Source of the DNA: Candidatus Gemmiger avistercoris
Lineage (GTDB): Bacteria; Bacillota; Clostridia; Oscillospirales; Ruminococcaceae
DNA: 42,537 bases
NCBI GenBank assembly: GCA_019116705.1
Contig: DXBF01000048.1
Span: 1-42,537 of the forward strand
Direction of reading: 5' to 3'
Notes under the pieces: generated by a model
Told to the model about the DNA's origin: nothing
Database searches by the model: none
The model's input: the letters and a program-made list of their open reading frames with translations, nothing else
Part shown: piece after piece, positions 8,044 through 16,918 of the stretch
Layout of the letters: every line of letters starts with the position of its first letter
How positions within the stretch are numbered: position 1 is the stretch's first letter
Position numbers and translations under genes: made by a program

Positions 8044-9906
8044 TCAGGAAAGCTCGAACATGCCGTTGTACAGCTGGTAATACTCGCCCTTTTGGGCCAG
8101 CAGTTCCTCGTGGGTGCCGCGTTCCACGATGTGCCCGTGTTCCAGCACGATGATGGCGTCGGCGTTGCGCACGGTGGACAGCCGGTGGGCGATGACGAAC
8201 ACCGTGCGGCCTTCCATCAGGCGGTCCATGCCCTTCTCGATCAGGGCCTCGGTGCGGGTGTCGATGCTGGACGTGGCTTCGTCCAGGATCAGCACCGGCG
8301 GGTCGGCCACGGCGGCCCGGGCGATGGCCAGCAGCTGGCGCTGGCCCTGGCTCAGGTTGGCGCCGTCGGCGGTGACCATCGTTTCGTACCCCTGGGGCAG
8401 ACGGCGGATGAAGGAGTCGGCGTTGGCGATGCGGGCCGCGCGCTCGATCTCCTCCCGGGTGGCGTCCAGCTTGCCGAAGCGGATGTTGTCCGCCACGGTC
8501 CCGGTGAAGAGGTGGGTGTCCTGCAGCACCACGCCCAGGCTGCGGCGCAGCGCGTCCTTGCGGATGAGCCGCACGTCGATGCCGTCGTAGGTGATGGAAC
8601 CCGCCGTCACATCATAGAAGCGGTTGATAAGGTTGGTGATGGTGGTCTTGCCCGCGCCGGTGGAGCCCACGAAGGCGATCTTCTGCCCCGGCTTGGCGTA
8701 CAGCGAAAGCCCCTGCAGGATCAGGTGGTCCCGCACGTAGCCGAAGTCCACGTTATGGAAGCGCACGTCGCCGCGCAGCGGCACGGCGGGCACCTCGGGG
8801 CGGCTGCGGTCGCACCAGGCCCAGCGGCCGGCGGGCTCCTCCCCGGGGGCCTTTTCCAGCCGGCCCGCCGGCACATCCTGCACGGCGACCAGGTCCACGG
8901 TGCCCTCGTCCACTTCGGCATCCTCGTCCATGGCGGCGAAGATGCGCTCGGCACCCGCCAGTGCCGCCAGCAGGAAGTTGCCCTGCTGGGTGAACTGGTT
9001 GATGGGCATGGTGGTCTGGCGCACGAACACCAGGTAACTGGCCAGGCTGCCCAGGTCGGTCCAGCCCTTCATGACCATCAGGCCGCCGAGCACCGCGATG
9101 ACCGCATAGTTCAGGTAGCCGATGCTGACCACCGCCGGGATCATGGTGGCGGCGTAACTCTGGGCGCCGGTACCGGCCCGGCGCAGTTTTTCGTTGCGGA
9201 GCGCAAAGCCCTGCAGGTCGGCCTGCTGGTGGTTGAACACCTTGACGACTTTCTGCCCGGCGATCATCTCCTCGATGTAGGCGTCCAGTTCGCCCAGGCA
9301 GCCCTGCTGGCGCGCATAGTAGACACGGCTGCGCCGGGTGCTGAAATCAATATACCAGAACATGGCCGCGTAGCCCACCAGCACCACCAGCGAGAGCCGC
9401 CAGTTGAGGATGAACAGCACGATCAGCGTGCCCGCCACCTGGATGAAGGTCTGGATGACCAGCGCGAAGCTGTTGTTCAGCGCGTCGGAGACGGTGTCCA
9501 CATCGTTGGTGAACAGGCTCATCAGGTCGCCCTTGCGGTTGGTGTCGAAGAACTGCAGCGGCAGCGTCTGGAGGCGGGCGAAAAGGTCGCCGCGGATCTC
9601 CCGCAGGATCTTCTGCGCCGCGCGCACCATGATCTGGCTGTACCCCAGCGTACAGAGGGCCCCCACCAGGTAGACGGCCGCCGTGACGCCCACGCCCCGG
9701 GCCAGGTTGGCGAGGGTACCGTCCTCCAGCAAGCCGTTGACCACCGGGCGGATCATATAGGTCCCCAGCAGGGAGGCCAGGGCGCTGGCCGAGGCCAGCA
9801 CGGCCACCAGCCCCAGCAGCAGGCGGTGGCGGCCCAGGTAGCGGCCCAGGCAGTGCAGGGTATACCGCAGGTTCTGCGGGCGGCGCCCGCCGGTGATCCG
9901 CATCAT
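8044..9906 (-). CDS. ABC exporter subunit with canonical ATP-site motifs (second of heterodimer)
   Basis: 620 residues: six transmembrane helices (about 20-340), then a nucleotide-binding domain (about 375-610). Motifs are Walker A GSTGAGKTT, Q-loop LQDT, signature LSQGQRQ, Walker B VLILDEATSSID with its catalytic Glu, and the switch His in IAHRLS. Its ATG overlaps the stop of the upstream ABC gene (ATGA at 9903-9906), so the two are coupled. Paired half-transporters like this form heterodimeric exporters of the LmrCD/BmrCD/TM287-288 kind, often for drugs, lipids or peptides. An insert rich in Pro and Gly before the nucleotide-binding domain is slightly longer than usual. Confidence 0.92.
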   Translation of the reverse strand: MMRITGGRRPQNLRYTLHCLGRYLGRHRLLLGLVAVLASASALASLLGTYMIRPVVNGLLEDGTLANLARGVGVTAAVYLVGALCTLGYSQIMVRAAQKILREIRGDLFARLQTLPLQFFDTNRKGDLMSLFTNDVDTVSDALNNSFALVIQTFIQVAGTLIVLFILNWRLSLVVLVGYAAMFWYIDFSTRRSRVYYARQQGCLGELDAYIEEMIAGQKVVKVFNHQQADLQGFALRNEKLRRAGTGAQSYAATMIPAVVSIGYLNYAVIAVLGGLMVMKGWTDLGSLASYLVFVRQTTMPINQFTQQGNFLLAALAGAERIFAAMDEDAEVDEGTVDLVAVQDVPAGRLEKAPGEEPAGRWAWCDRSRPEVPAVPLRGDVRFHNVDFGYVRDHLILQGLSLYAKPGQKIAFVGSTGAGKTTITNLINRFYDVTAGSITYDGIDVRLIRKDALRRSLGVVLQDTHLFTGTVADNIRFGKLDATREEIERAARIANADSFIRRLPQGYETMVTADGANLSQGQRQLLAIARAAVADPPVLILDEATSSIDTRTEALIEKGMDRLMEGRTVFVIAHRLSTVRNADAIIVLEHGHIVERGTHEELLAQKGEYYQLYNGMFELS

Positions 9907-11636
9907 GACACGCCGCCCCCTTTCATCTGGGAATAGTAGATCTCCTGATAGATGCTGTCGCGGGCCAGCAGTTCGTCGTGGGTGCCCACGGCGTGCAGGC
10001 GGCCGTCGTCCAGAATGACGATCATATCGGCGCTCTGCACCGAACTGATGCGCTGGGCAATGATGATCTTGGTCACGCCGTCAAGTTCCGCCAGGGCGCG
10101 GCGGATGCCGGATTCGGTAGCGGTATCCACCGCGCTGGTGGAATCGTCGAAGATCAGCACCTTGGGCTGTTTGAGCAGCGTGCGGGCGATGCACAGCCGC
10201 TGTTTCTGCCCGCCGGAAACGTTGACGCCGCCCTGGCCGAGATCCGTGTCCAGCCCGTCGGGCATGCGGCGCAGGAATTCATCGGCGTGGGCCGCGCGGC
10301 AGGCCGCCCACAGTTCCCCGTCGGTGGCGTCGGGCTTGCCCCACTTGAGGTTGTCCCGGATGGTGCCCGAGAACAGCAGGTTTTTCTGCAGCACGATGCC
10401 CACGGCGTCCCGCAGGGCTGCCAGGTCGTAGTCCCGCACGTCCCGGCCGCCCACCCGGACGGTGCCCTCGGTGGCGTCGTAGAGGCGGGGGATCAGCTGC
10501 ACCAGGGTGGTCTTGGCGGAGCCGGTGCCGCCGATGACGCCCACGGTGGCCCCCGCCGGGATGTGCAGCGTGATGCCGGACAGGGCGTTCTTCTGCGCCT
10601 GCCGGTTGTACTTGAAGCTGACGTTCTCGAAGTCGATGGCGCCGCCGGGGACTTCGGCCACGGGGTGGGCCGCGTCGGCCAGGTCGGGCTGTTCGGTGAG
10701 CACTTCCCGGATGCGGCGGGCGCTGGCCAGGGAGCGGGTCATCTGCAGGAACACGCCGGAGAACATCATCACCGAGTTGAGCACCTGCAGCACATAGCTG
10801 AGGAAGCCCGTCAGCTGGCCCACCTGCATGGAACCGTCCAGGATGAAGGTGCCCCCGAACCACATGATGCAGAGGATCACCGTGTACATGACCGCCTGAA
10901 AGACCGGGGTGTTGAGCACCGCATGGCGGAAGGTCTCGGTGCTGGCGTCGCAGAGTTCGCCGTTGACGGCGTCGAACTGTTCATTCTCCCATTCGCCGCG
11001 CACGAAGGCCTTGATGGCGCGGATGCCGGTGAGGGATTCCTGAATGCGGCCGTTCAGGCGGTCCACCGCCCGCTGCTGGCGGCCGTAGAGGGGGGCCACC
11101 CGGCTGACGATCCACCCCAGCATTAGGCCCAGCACCGGCGCGGCCACCAGGAAGATCACGGTGAGGCGCGGGCTGAGCAGGAACGCCATGCACAGGCCCA
11201 TGCAGAGCATGACCGGGCTGCGCACCAGCGGCCGCAGGCCGGTGTTGACGGCGTTGAGCAGCACGGTGGCGTCGGTGGTCATGCGGGTGACCAGCGACGC
11301 GCCGGAGAAGTGGTCCAGGTTGGCGAAATCGAATTTTTCCACCGCCGCATACTCAGCCTTGCGCAGTTCCGCCGCGAAGCCGTTGGCGTAGCGGGCGGCA
11401 AAACGGGCGTACAGCAGGCCGGTGACCAGCGCCAGCACGGCGCAGAGCGCCATCAGGCCGCCTTGCCGCAGGATGACGGCCAGATCCTGCGCGGGCACGC
11501 CCTCGTCGATCAGGGTGGCCATCAGCGTCGGGATGACCATTTCAAACCCGCACTCCACCACGATCAGGGCCACCGCCGCGATCAGATCCCGGTGATACGG
11601 CCTGCCGTAGCGGAAGATCAGCCGCAGGTCCTGCAT
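9903..11636 (-). CDS. ABC exporter subunit with degenerate ATP site (first of heterodimer)
   Basis: 577 residues with six transmembrane helices (about 15-310) and a C-terminal nucleotide-binding domain. Walker A is GGTGSAKTT, the signature is VSGGQKQR and the Q-loop is LQKN. Walker B is VLIFDDSTSAVD, with Asp where the catalytic Glu should be, and the switch His is Gln (IIIAQRIS). This combination marks the subunit that contributes the non-hydrolysing site in heterodimeric exporters; its partner is the next gene. GGAGGAGGG lies ahead of the ATG at 11636. A composite repeat with a terminator hairpin lies directly upstream, so transcription of the pair probably starts after it. Confidence 0.92.
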   Translation of the reverse strand: MQDLRLIFRYGRPYHRDLIAAVALIVVECGFEMVIPTLMATLIDEGVPAQDLAVILRQGGLMALCAVLALVTGLLYARFAARYANGFAAELRKAEYAAVEKFDFANLDHFSGASLVTRMTTDATVLLNAVNTGLRPLVRSPVMLCMGLCMAFLLSPRLTVIFLVAAPVLGLMLGWIVSRVAPLYGRQQRAVDRLNGRIQESLTGIRAIKAFVRGEWENEQFDAVNGELCDASTETFRHAVLNTPVFQAVMYTVILCIMWFGGTFILDGSMQVGQLTGFLSYVLQVLNSVMMFSGVFLQMTRSLASARRIREVLTEQPDLADAAHPVAEVPGGAIDFENVSFKYNRQAQKNALSGITLHIPAGATVGVIGGTGSAKTTLVQLIPRLYDATEGTVRVGGRDVRDYDLAALRDAVGIVLQKNLLFSGTIRDNLKWGKPDATDGELWAACRAAHADEFLRRMPDGLDTDLGQGGVNVSGGQKQRLCIARTLLKQPKVLIFDDSTSAVDTATESGIRRALAELDGVTKIIIAQRISSVQSADMIVILDDGRLHAVGTHDELLARDSIYQEIYYSQMKGGGVS

Positions 11637-11652
11637 CTCTATCCCTCCTCCT

Positions 11653-11754
11653 GTACTTTCTTGGAAGAAAGTACCAAAGAACTTTTAACCAAAATCGCAC
11701 ATACGTGCGATTTTTATTAGAGTTTCTTTGGTTCTTTCTTTGCAAAGAAAGAAC
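11653..11754. repeat. Composite three-hairpin repeat, copy A
   Basis: Three consecutive inverted repeats: GTACTTTCTT/AAGAAAGTAC (11653-11674); a terminator-like stem AAAATCGCAC/GTGCGATTTT (11691-11714); and a perfect 24-base palindrome with arm GTTCTTTCTTTG (11731-11754). Short CAAAGAA-type linkers join them. It sits between the eamA stop and the ABC operon start, and the middle stem can act as a terminator on either strand. Confidence 0.85.
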
Positions 11755-11755
11755 C

Positions 11756-12664
11756 TCAATGTTTCCTGTCCGGCAACTGGCTGGCCACGATGGCCGCAAA
11801 CATCAGCGCGCAGCCCGCCAGTTCGGGGGGCGTCAGCGTCTGGCCCAGGATCAGCCAGCCCGCCAGCGCGCTGAACACGCTTTCCAGGCACATGGCCAGG
11901 CTGGCGATGGTGGGGTCCAGTTCCTTCTGGCCCACGATCTGCAGCGTATAGGCCACGCCGCTGGACATGACGCCGCAGTACAGCACCGACACCGCCGCCC
12001 CCTGGAACTGGGCCAGGGTGGGCTGCTCAAAGAGGAACATGCAGACGGTGGACAGCACCGACACCACCAGGAACTGTACGAAACTGAGCTGGATGCCGTC
12101 CAGCCGGGGGCTGAAACGGTTCACCAGCAGGATCTGCAGCGTAAAGAGGAACGCACAGACCAGCAGCTGCCATTCGCCGCCGGTCAGGCTCAGGGTATCC
12201 CGCCCGGCCAGGCAGAGCAGGTACAGCCCCGCCACGCTGGCCGCCACGCAGCACCACAGCTTGACGCCGGGCCGCCGCCCCAGAAAAACGCCGCACACCG
12301 GCACCAGCACCACATACAGGGCCGTCATGAACCCCGCCTTGGCGGTGCTGGTGGTGCCGATGCCCATTTGCTGGGCGGCCGAAGCCGCAAAAAGCGCCGC
12401 GCCGCACAGGGCCCCGCCCACCGCCAGCGTTTTGCCGTGGAGCCAGAACGGCAGGCGCTGGCCGCGGCGCTGCTGGCCGCGGCGGCGCACGGCCAGCAGC
12501 CCCAGCAGAAACACGCAGGCCAGCCAGCTGCGGCTGGCCAGGAAGGTATACGGCCCCATGTAGCCGCTGCCCACGCTCTGGGCCACAAAGGCGGTGCCCC
12601 AGATCAGCGCGCAGCCCACCAGCATCAGGGTGTTGCGCAGTTGTTTTTGGTTGGTCTTTTCCAT
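11756..12664 (-). CDS. EamA/DMT-family transporter
   Basis: 302 residues with ten predicted transmembrane helices in two EamA repeats. The first begins LMLVGCALIWGTAFVAQSVG, which has the family's WG motif. The second carries SGVAYTLQIVGQK and the closing PTIASLAMCLESVFSALAGWLILGQ, the conserved pair of helices in this superfamily. I place the start at the ATG at 12664 because GGGGAGGA lies just upstream; an in-frame start seven codons earlier has no such site. The family exports or imports small metabolites; the substrate here cannot be deduced. The stop abuts repeat copy A, which probably terminates it. Confidence 0.9.
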   Translation of the reverse strand: MEKTNQKQLRNTLMLVGCALIWGTAFVAQSVGSGYMGPYTFLASRSWLACVFLLGLLAVRRRGQQRRGQRLPFWLHGKTLAVGGALCGAALFAASAAQQMGIGTTSTAKAGFMTALYVVLVPVCGVFLGRRPGVKLWCCVAASVAGLYLLCLAGRDTLSLTGGEWQLLVCAFLFTLQILLVNRFSPRLDGIQLSFVQFLVVSVLSTVCMFLFEQPTLAQFQGAAVSVLYCGVMSSGVAYTLQIVGQKELDPTIASLAMCLESVFSALAGWLILGQTLTPPELAGCALMFAAIVASQLPDRKH

Positions 12665-12687
12665 ACTTCCTCCCCTTGGCGGCAAAA

Positions 12688-12721
12688 CTGCCCGCGCCGC
12701 CGCAGGGGGCAGCGCGGGCAG
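12688..12721 (-). terminator. Terminator downstream of the small lipoprotein gene
   Basis: A 14-base-pair GC-rich stem (12688-12701 with 12708-12721, one G-U pair) with a 6-base loop, followed on the minus strand by a short TTTT. Confidence 0.65.
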
Positions 12722-12737
12722 CGTCGTGGACGCCGGT

Positions 12738-13349
12738 TTATTCCTCTTCGATGGCAGTCAGTTCCTCGCTGCCCAGGCCCTGCACTTTGAGCCCGCCGGT
12801 GACATAGAAACTGCTGGAATCGTAGCTGATGTTGACCTTGTACTGTTTGCCGGGGGTCAGGCCGGTGATGGTGTAGCTGTAGTTGGTGCCGTCGGTGGGG
12901 TAGTAGATGGTGGACCCGGTCACATAGCTGGTGGTGGTGGAATCATCGGAAAGCTGCCACAGCGCCACCTTGAACGTCTGGTAATTTTCGTTGGTGGATT
13001 CGGTGGTCGCATAGCCGGTGACGGTGATGCTGTCCGACGCCGCCACGAAATAGTCGGTGTTGCGGTTCTGGATGCCGTTGAAGGCCACATACATCGTGTC
13101 CCCTTCCACCTGGGTGACCAGCTTGCCCTCGCTGGTGTCCATGCTTTCGGGGAAGGTCACGTCGCCGCCGGCCTGGGCCATCGTTTCGTTGGCTTCCTCC
13201 TCCTGCGACGCTTCGCCGTCGATGAAGCCCAGCGCCGTGCAGGCGCTGACGATGACGTTTTTCAGCGTCTCTTTGGGCGAACAGGCGGACAGGGTCAGCG
13301 CCAGACACAGGGCCAGCGCCCCCATGCTCAGAATGCGGGTACGTCTCAT
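12738..13349 (-). CDS. Small secreted lipoprotein of unknown function
   Basis: 203 residues. The start at 13349 is fixed by GGAGG 8 bases upstream and by the signal peptide MRRTRILSMGALALCLALTL with lipobox LSAC (Cys23). After a Glu-rich linker the mature part looks beta-rich. About residues 80-190 read like a single fibronectin type III-like fold (YTITGLTPGKQYKVNISYD). I do not recognise a named family. It would be anchored on the outer face of the membrane. It is a single-gene unit with its own promoter and terminator. Confidence 0.8.
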   Translation of the reverse strand: MRRTRILSMGALALCLALTLSACSPKETLKNVIVSACTALGFIDGEASQEEEANETMAQAGGDVTFPESMDTSEGKLVTQVEGDTMYVAFNGIQNRNTDYFVAASDSITVTGYATTESTNENYQTFKVALWQLSDDSTTTSYVTGSTIYYPTDGTNYSYTITGLTPGKQYKVNISYDSSSFYVTGGLKVQGLGSEELTAIEEE

Positions 13350-13392
13350 AAAATAAACCTCCGTGAAGGTGATCGTTGTGACATATACGGGT

Positions 13393-13421
13393 ATTATACC
13401 GCATTTGACGCACCGGCACAA
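13393..13421 (-). promoter_or_regulatory. Promoter of the small lipoprotein gene
   Basis: On the minus strand TTGTGC (13416-13421), 17 bases, TATAAT (13393-13398), about 45 bases ahead of the start codon. Confidence 0.75.
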
Positions 13422-13463
13422 GGTTTTTGCGAAAAATCCACAAAGGGCGGGCCGTCAAAAAAA

Positions 13464-13506
13464 GGTCCTCGCCGCCGGCCATAGCCGGCGGCGGGGACCT
13501 GTACCG
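13464..13506 (-). terminator. Strong terminator after the KdgK-like kinase gene
   Basis: A 16-base-pair stem with one G-U pair (13464-13479 with 13484-13499) and a CATA loop. On the minus strand it is followed by a run of seven T, complementary to the As at 13457-13463. Confidence 0.9.
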
Positions 13507-13557
13507 GGAGATCGGCCCCTGACCGTATGCGGGCCGCAGGGCGTTTTCCCGACAGGC

Positions 13558-14646
13558 TCACCGTTTGATGTCGTAGTTCATGTTCATCAGGTTGCGGATG
13601 CTCTGCACATCGTCGGTGATGTTGGCGTCGCCGTGGATGGTGTGCTTGATGACGCTGGACGCCACCGCAAAGTTGATCATATCCATGGGGCGGTAGTGGT
13701 GCATCATGGCGTAGATCAGGCCGCTGGCGAAGGCGTCGCCGCCGCCCACCCGGTCCAGCACGTTGAAGGTGTAGAGGCGGCTTTCAAAGGTATGGCCCTC
13801 GTACCACATGAAGGCTTTGAGGCTGTTCTCGCTGCCGGAGTGGACGTAGCGCACATGGCGGCCGATGCACTTGATGTTGGGGTAGCGCTCGATAAAGCGG
13901 TGGAAGATCTCGTCCTGCTCCTCATAGCTGGGCTGCAGGGGCACGCCGTCCTTCCAGTCGCCCTTGCTGTGGTCGCTTTCGTCTTTCCACAGGTGGTAAG
14001 GCTCGATGCCGAACAGCACGTCCACGTAGGGCAGGCAGAGGGTGCAGTAATCGCGGGCGGCCTCCCAGCTCCAGAGCTGGCTGCGGAAGTTGCCGTCGAA
14101 GCTGACGGTCAGGCCCTTCTCCTTGGCGGTGCGCAGGCAGCGCAGGATGAAATCGGCGCAGTTCTGGTTCAGCGCCGGGGTGATGCCGGACAGGTGCAGC
14201 CAGTCAAAGCCGTCGAACAGCGCGTCCAGGTCCACGGTGGAGAGGTCGAACTCGGTCAGGGCGCTGTGCTTGCGGTCGTAGATGACCTTGCTGGGGCGGA
14301 TGCCGTAGCCGGTCTCCAGATAATAGGTGCCCAGGCGGTGGGTGGGGGTCTGCTCTTTGCTGGAAAGGATCATCGGCGTGCAATGCACGTCGTTGGAGCG
14401 CAGCCAGCGGACGGCGCTTTTGCCCAGGGAGTTGTTGGGCACCACGCTGAAGAAGGTGGAGTCCACCCCCAGGTTGGCCAGCGCCAGGGCAATGTTGGCC
14501 TCGCTGCCGCCGTAGCAGGCTTCAAAGCTGGAGGCCATGCGGATCTTCTCGTAATTGGGCGGGGTCAGGCGCAGCATGACTTCGCCGATGGTGATGAATT
14601 TCTGCGGGCTCTGCTGGCCCTGCAGGATCGGATTGAAATGTTCCAT
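13558..14646 (-). CDS. PfkB-family sugar kinase, 2-keto-3-deoxygluconate kinase-like
   Basis: 362 residues. Near the N-terminus FITIGEVMLRLTPPNYEKI and CYGGSEANIALALANLG form the sugar-binding region; the C-terminal signature DRVGGGDAFASGL includes the catalytic Asp304. The MLRLTPP opening and overall length match bacterial KdgK, which phosphorylates 2-keto-3-deoxygluconate in uronate breakdown. Clostridial versions with an extended middle (here about 215-260) are common. GGAGG precedes the ATG. No aldolase or uronate genes are adjacent, so the substrate remains an inference. The gene is monocistronic, with a clear promoter and terminator. Confidence 0.82.
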   Translation of the reverse strand: MEHFNPILQGQQSPQKFITIGEVMLRLTPPNYEKIRMASSFEACYGGSEANIALALANLGVDSTFFSVVPNNSLGKSAVRWLRSNDVHCTPMILSSKEQTPTHRLGTYYLETGYGIRPSKVIYDRKHSALTEFDLSTVDLDALFDGFDWLHLSGITPALNQNCADFILRCLRTAKEKGLTVSFDGNFRSQLWSWEAARDYCTLCLPYVDVLFGIEPYHLWKDESDHSKGDWKDGVPLQPSYEEQDEIFHRFIERYPNIKCIGRHVRYVHSGSENSLKAFMWYEGHTFESRLYTFNVLDRVGGGDAFASGLIYAMMHHYRPMDMINFAVASSVIKHTIHGDANITDDVQSIRNLMNMNYDIKR

Positions 14647-14702
14647 AAACGGGGCACCTCCTGTTTTTTGGGGACGCTGGGGGTCGCGTATCTGTTGCTT
14701 CT

Positions 14703-14731
14703 ATTGTACGGCATTCCCGCCGGGATTGCAA
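14703..14731 (-). promoter_or_regulatory. Promoter of the KdgK-like kinase gene
   Basis: On the minus strand TTGCAA (14726-14731), 17 bases, TACAAT (14703-14708), about 55 bases ahead of the ATG at 14646. Confidence 0.75.
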
Positions 14732-14757
14732 GGTGATTCTTGCGCCGCAGCGGGCAC

Positions 14758-14793
14758 AAAAACGGCGGCCGTGCACCTGACGGCCGCCGTTTT
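14758..14793 (-). terminator. Terminator after ktrA
   Basis: A perfect 14-base-pair stem, AAAACGGCGGCCGT at 14759-14772 with its complement at 14780-14793, giving a T-run on the minus strand. It lies 48 bases after the ktrA stop. Confidence 0.88.
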
Positions 14794-14840
14794 GTCAAAT
14801 GTCTGCCCGCGCGGGGGAAAGCGCGCCCCCGGCCGCGCCC

Positions 14841-15515
14841 TTACTCTTCCAGATCCTGCTCGAAGCGGTCGATCTTGTCCACGTTGCCGATGACGGTGAT
14901 GGTATCGCCCTCGGCAAAGGTATAATCGGCGTTGAACTCCACATTGGTGTGGCCGTTGCGCTCCACCGCGATGATGTTGATGCCGTAGACCCGGCGCACA
15001 TCCACCTGCTGGATGGTGCGGCCCAGCACCCGGCCGCCCGCCGTGATGCGGCGCACCTCCACCCCGTCTGCCAGGGCGACGTAGTCCAGCAGGTTGCCGA
15101 AGATCAGGCGGCGGCCGATGCGCACGGCCATGTCGGCTTCGGGGAAAACGACGGTGGCGCCCATGCGCTTGAGCACCTCGCCGTGGACCTCGCTGGTCGC
15201 CTTGGAGATGACGTTGGGCACACCCAGCTTGATGACCAGCATGGTGGTCAGGATGCTCATGTCCACCTGCTCACCGATGCAGACGGTGACGGTGTCGCAG
15301 TTCTGGATGCCCGTTTCTTTGAGGGCGGCCTCGCTGAGGTTGTCCACCGTAAAGGCGTAGTCGGTATCGCCGCGCACCTCGCGGACTTTTTCCTCACACT
15401 TGTCGATGGCGATGACTTCTTTGCCCGCACCCGCCAGGGTCTTGACCAGCGCGGTGCCGAACCGGCCCAGGCCGATGACGCCGTAAAGCGCGGAGGATTC
15501 GTTCTTCTTCTTCAT
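14841..15515 (-). CDS. ktrA: KtrA/TrkA-type potassium uptake regulatory subunit
   Basis: 224 residues from the ATG at 15515, placed 8 bases after GGAAAGG; a GTG three codons earlier overlaps that site and is less likely. The N-terminal RCK domain is a Rossmann fold with YGVIGLGRFGTALV, an acidic residue ending the second strand (VIAIDK) and the conserved ISKATSEVHGEVLKRMGA stretch. The C-terminal about 80 residues form an RCK_C (TrkA-C) domain. KtrA forms a nucleotide-binding ring on the cytosolic side that gates KtrB, and its C-domain binds cyclic di-AMP in relatives. It lies 30 bases after ktrB in the same operon. Confidence 0.93.
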   Translation of the reverse strand: MKKKNESSALYGVIGLGRFGTALVKTLAGAGKEVIAIDKCEEKVREVRGDTDYAFTVDNLSEAALKETGIQNCDTVTVCIGEQVDMSILTTMLVIKLGVPNVISKATSEVHGEVLKRMGATVVFPEADMAVRIGRRLIFGNLLDYVALADGVEVRRITAGGRVLGRTIQQVDVRRVYGINIIAVERNGHTNVEFNADYTFAEGDTITVIGNVDKIDRFEQDLEE

Positions 15516-15545
15516 ACGTTGCACCTTTCCTGAATAATGGGGCGA

Positions 15546-16853
15546 TCAGCCGATGGTGATGGCTTCTTCGGTGTAGTGGGCGGCAGGCTCCGGCCGTTCC
15601 ACCCAGATGGACAGCAGCGTGAAGGCGCCGACGCGCCCGGTGTACATGGTCAGGATCAGCACGATCTTGCTGGGATCGCGCAGCGCGGAGGTGATGCCGG
15701 TGGACAGGCCGACGGTGCCGAAGGCCGAGACATCCTCAAACAGCAGCTGGATAAAGCTGTTCTGGGGTTCCAGCACGCAGAGCAGGAACGTGCCGGTGCA
15801 GACCACGATGAGGCCCAGCAGCGCCACGGTGGCGGCCTTGGCCAGCGACCCGCGGGGCAGGCGGCGGTGGAAGGCGCCGGGCTCCTTTTTGACGAAGATG
15901 CACCAGACCTCCTGCATGAGCACAAAGAAGGTCGTCGTCTTGATACCGCCGCCGGTAGATCCGGGCGAGGCGCCGATGAACATGAGGATGATGAGCACGA
16001 ACAGGCCCGCGTTGGTCAGTTCGCCCAGCGGCACGGTGGAGAAGCCCGCGGTACGCGCCGATACGCTGTGGAAGAAGGAGGCCAGCCACCCCAGGCGGTC
16101 GGTCCATTCCAGCAGCACGGTGCCGGAGACCAGCAGCACCAGCGTGGTGGTCAGCACCACCTTGGTGTGCAGGGTGAACTTGCGGAAGCGGAAGCGGCAT
16201 TTGGTCACGTCCAGGATGACCAGGAAGCCGATGCCGCCGAAGATGATGAGCGCGCAGGTGACCAGGTTCAGCCAGACATTGTCATGGTAAGGGATCAGGT
16301 TGCGCAGCCCGCCCAGGATATCGAACCCGGAGTTGTTGAACGCCGCTATGGAGTGGAACACGCTGATCCACAGCGCGTGCAGGGGCGGGAAATCCTGAAT
16401 AAAGACCGGGAAGCTGCAGATCACGCCGCCCAGCTCAAAGCAGAGGGTGACGAAAAGCACGCCCCGCACCAGGCGGACCATGCCTTCCAGGCTGTCCACG
16501 TTGAGGGCTTCCCGCACCAGGGTGCGGCTCTTGAAACCGATGCGCCGCCCGGCGGCCAGGGCCAGCCCCAGGCCGATGGAGGTGACGCCCAGGCCGCCCA
16601 CCTGGATGAGAGCCGCTACCACGGCCTGCCCGAAGGGGGTGAAGGTATCGGCGGTGTCCACGGCGATCAGGCCGGTGACGCAGACCGCGCTGGTCGAAGT
16701 GAACAGGGCGTCCACCCAGCTGACCGTGACCCCCGGCCGGGCGGCGACAGGCAGCAGCAGCAGCCCGGCCCCCAGCAGGATGACGAGGGCAAACCCCAGC
16801 GCGATCAGACGCGCCGGAGGCTGCCGCTTGAAAAAACGCAAAATTGATTTCAT
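15546..16853 (-). CDS. ktrB: KtrB/TrkH-type potassium transporter membrane subunit
   Basis: 435 residues, normal for KtrB, with about ten hydrophobic spans forming four M1-P-M2 repeats. The pore-loop filters are visible: TSTSAVCVTGL, FHSIAAFNNSGFD, SVSARTAGFSTV and DVSAFGTVGLSTG. The gating loop after the third pore is GASPGSTGGGIKTTT. The third filter is TAGF, as is common in this family. It takes up K+, usually with Na+ coupling in the Ktr type. AGAGG precedes the ATG. The gene leads the ktrB-ktrA operon and has a structured leader with an intrinsic terminator upstream, suggesting control by premature termination. Confidence 0.94.
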   Translation of the reverse strand: MKSILRFFKRQPPARLIALGFALVILLGAGLLLLPVAARPGVTVSWVDALFTSTSAVCVTGLIAVDTADTFTPFGQAVVAALIQVGGLGVTSIGLGLALAAGRRIGFKSRTLVREALNVDSLEGMVRLVRGVLFVTLCFELGGVICSFPVFIQDFPPLHALWISVFHSIAAFNNSGFDILGGLRNLIPYHDNVWLNLVTCALIIFGGIGFLVILDVTKCRFRFRKFTLHTKVVLTTTLVLLVSGTVLLEWTDRLGWLASFFHSVSARTAGFSTVPLGELTNAGLFVLIILMFIGASPGSTGGGIKTTTFFVLMQEVWCIFVKKEPGAFHRRLPRGSLAKAATVALLGLIVVCTGTFLLCVLEPQNSFIQLLFEDVSAFGTVGLSTGITSALRDPSKIVLILTMYTGRVGAFTLLSIWVERPEPAAHYTEEAITIG

Positions 16854-16876
16854 ACAGATCCCTCTGCGGCGTACAG

Positions 16877-16915
16877 AAAAAGCGGGGCTTCCTCACTGCA
16901 GGGGAAGTGTCCCGC
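16877..16915 (-). terminator. Intrinsic terminator inside the ktrB leader (possible attenuator)
   Basis: On the minus strand an imperfect stem (GCGGG and CTTCC pairing with GGAAG and CCCGC, 16882-16915) is followed directly by TTTTT (complement of As at 16877-16881). It ends only about 23 bases before the ktrB ATG and lies after the promoter, so read-through must be regulated or leaky. Confidence 0.7.
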
Positions 16916-16918
16916 CGC

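Noticed and set aside
7963-9936. Long open frame on the plus strand opposite the ABC transporter gene
   Set aside because: Its translation is His/Gln/Val/Gly-rich low-complexity sequence typical of the antisense frame of a GC-rich gene, and it runs opposite a clear ABC exporter.
11653-11754. Insertion sequence ends
   Set aside because: There is no transposase frame between any of the composite repeats and no clear target duplication; the structure is a chain of hairpins.
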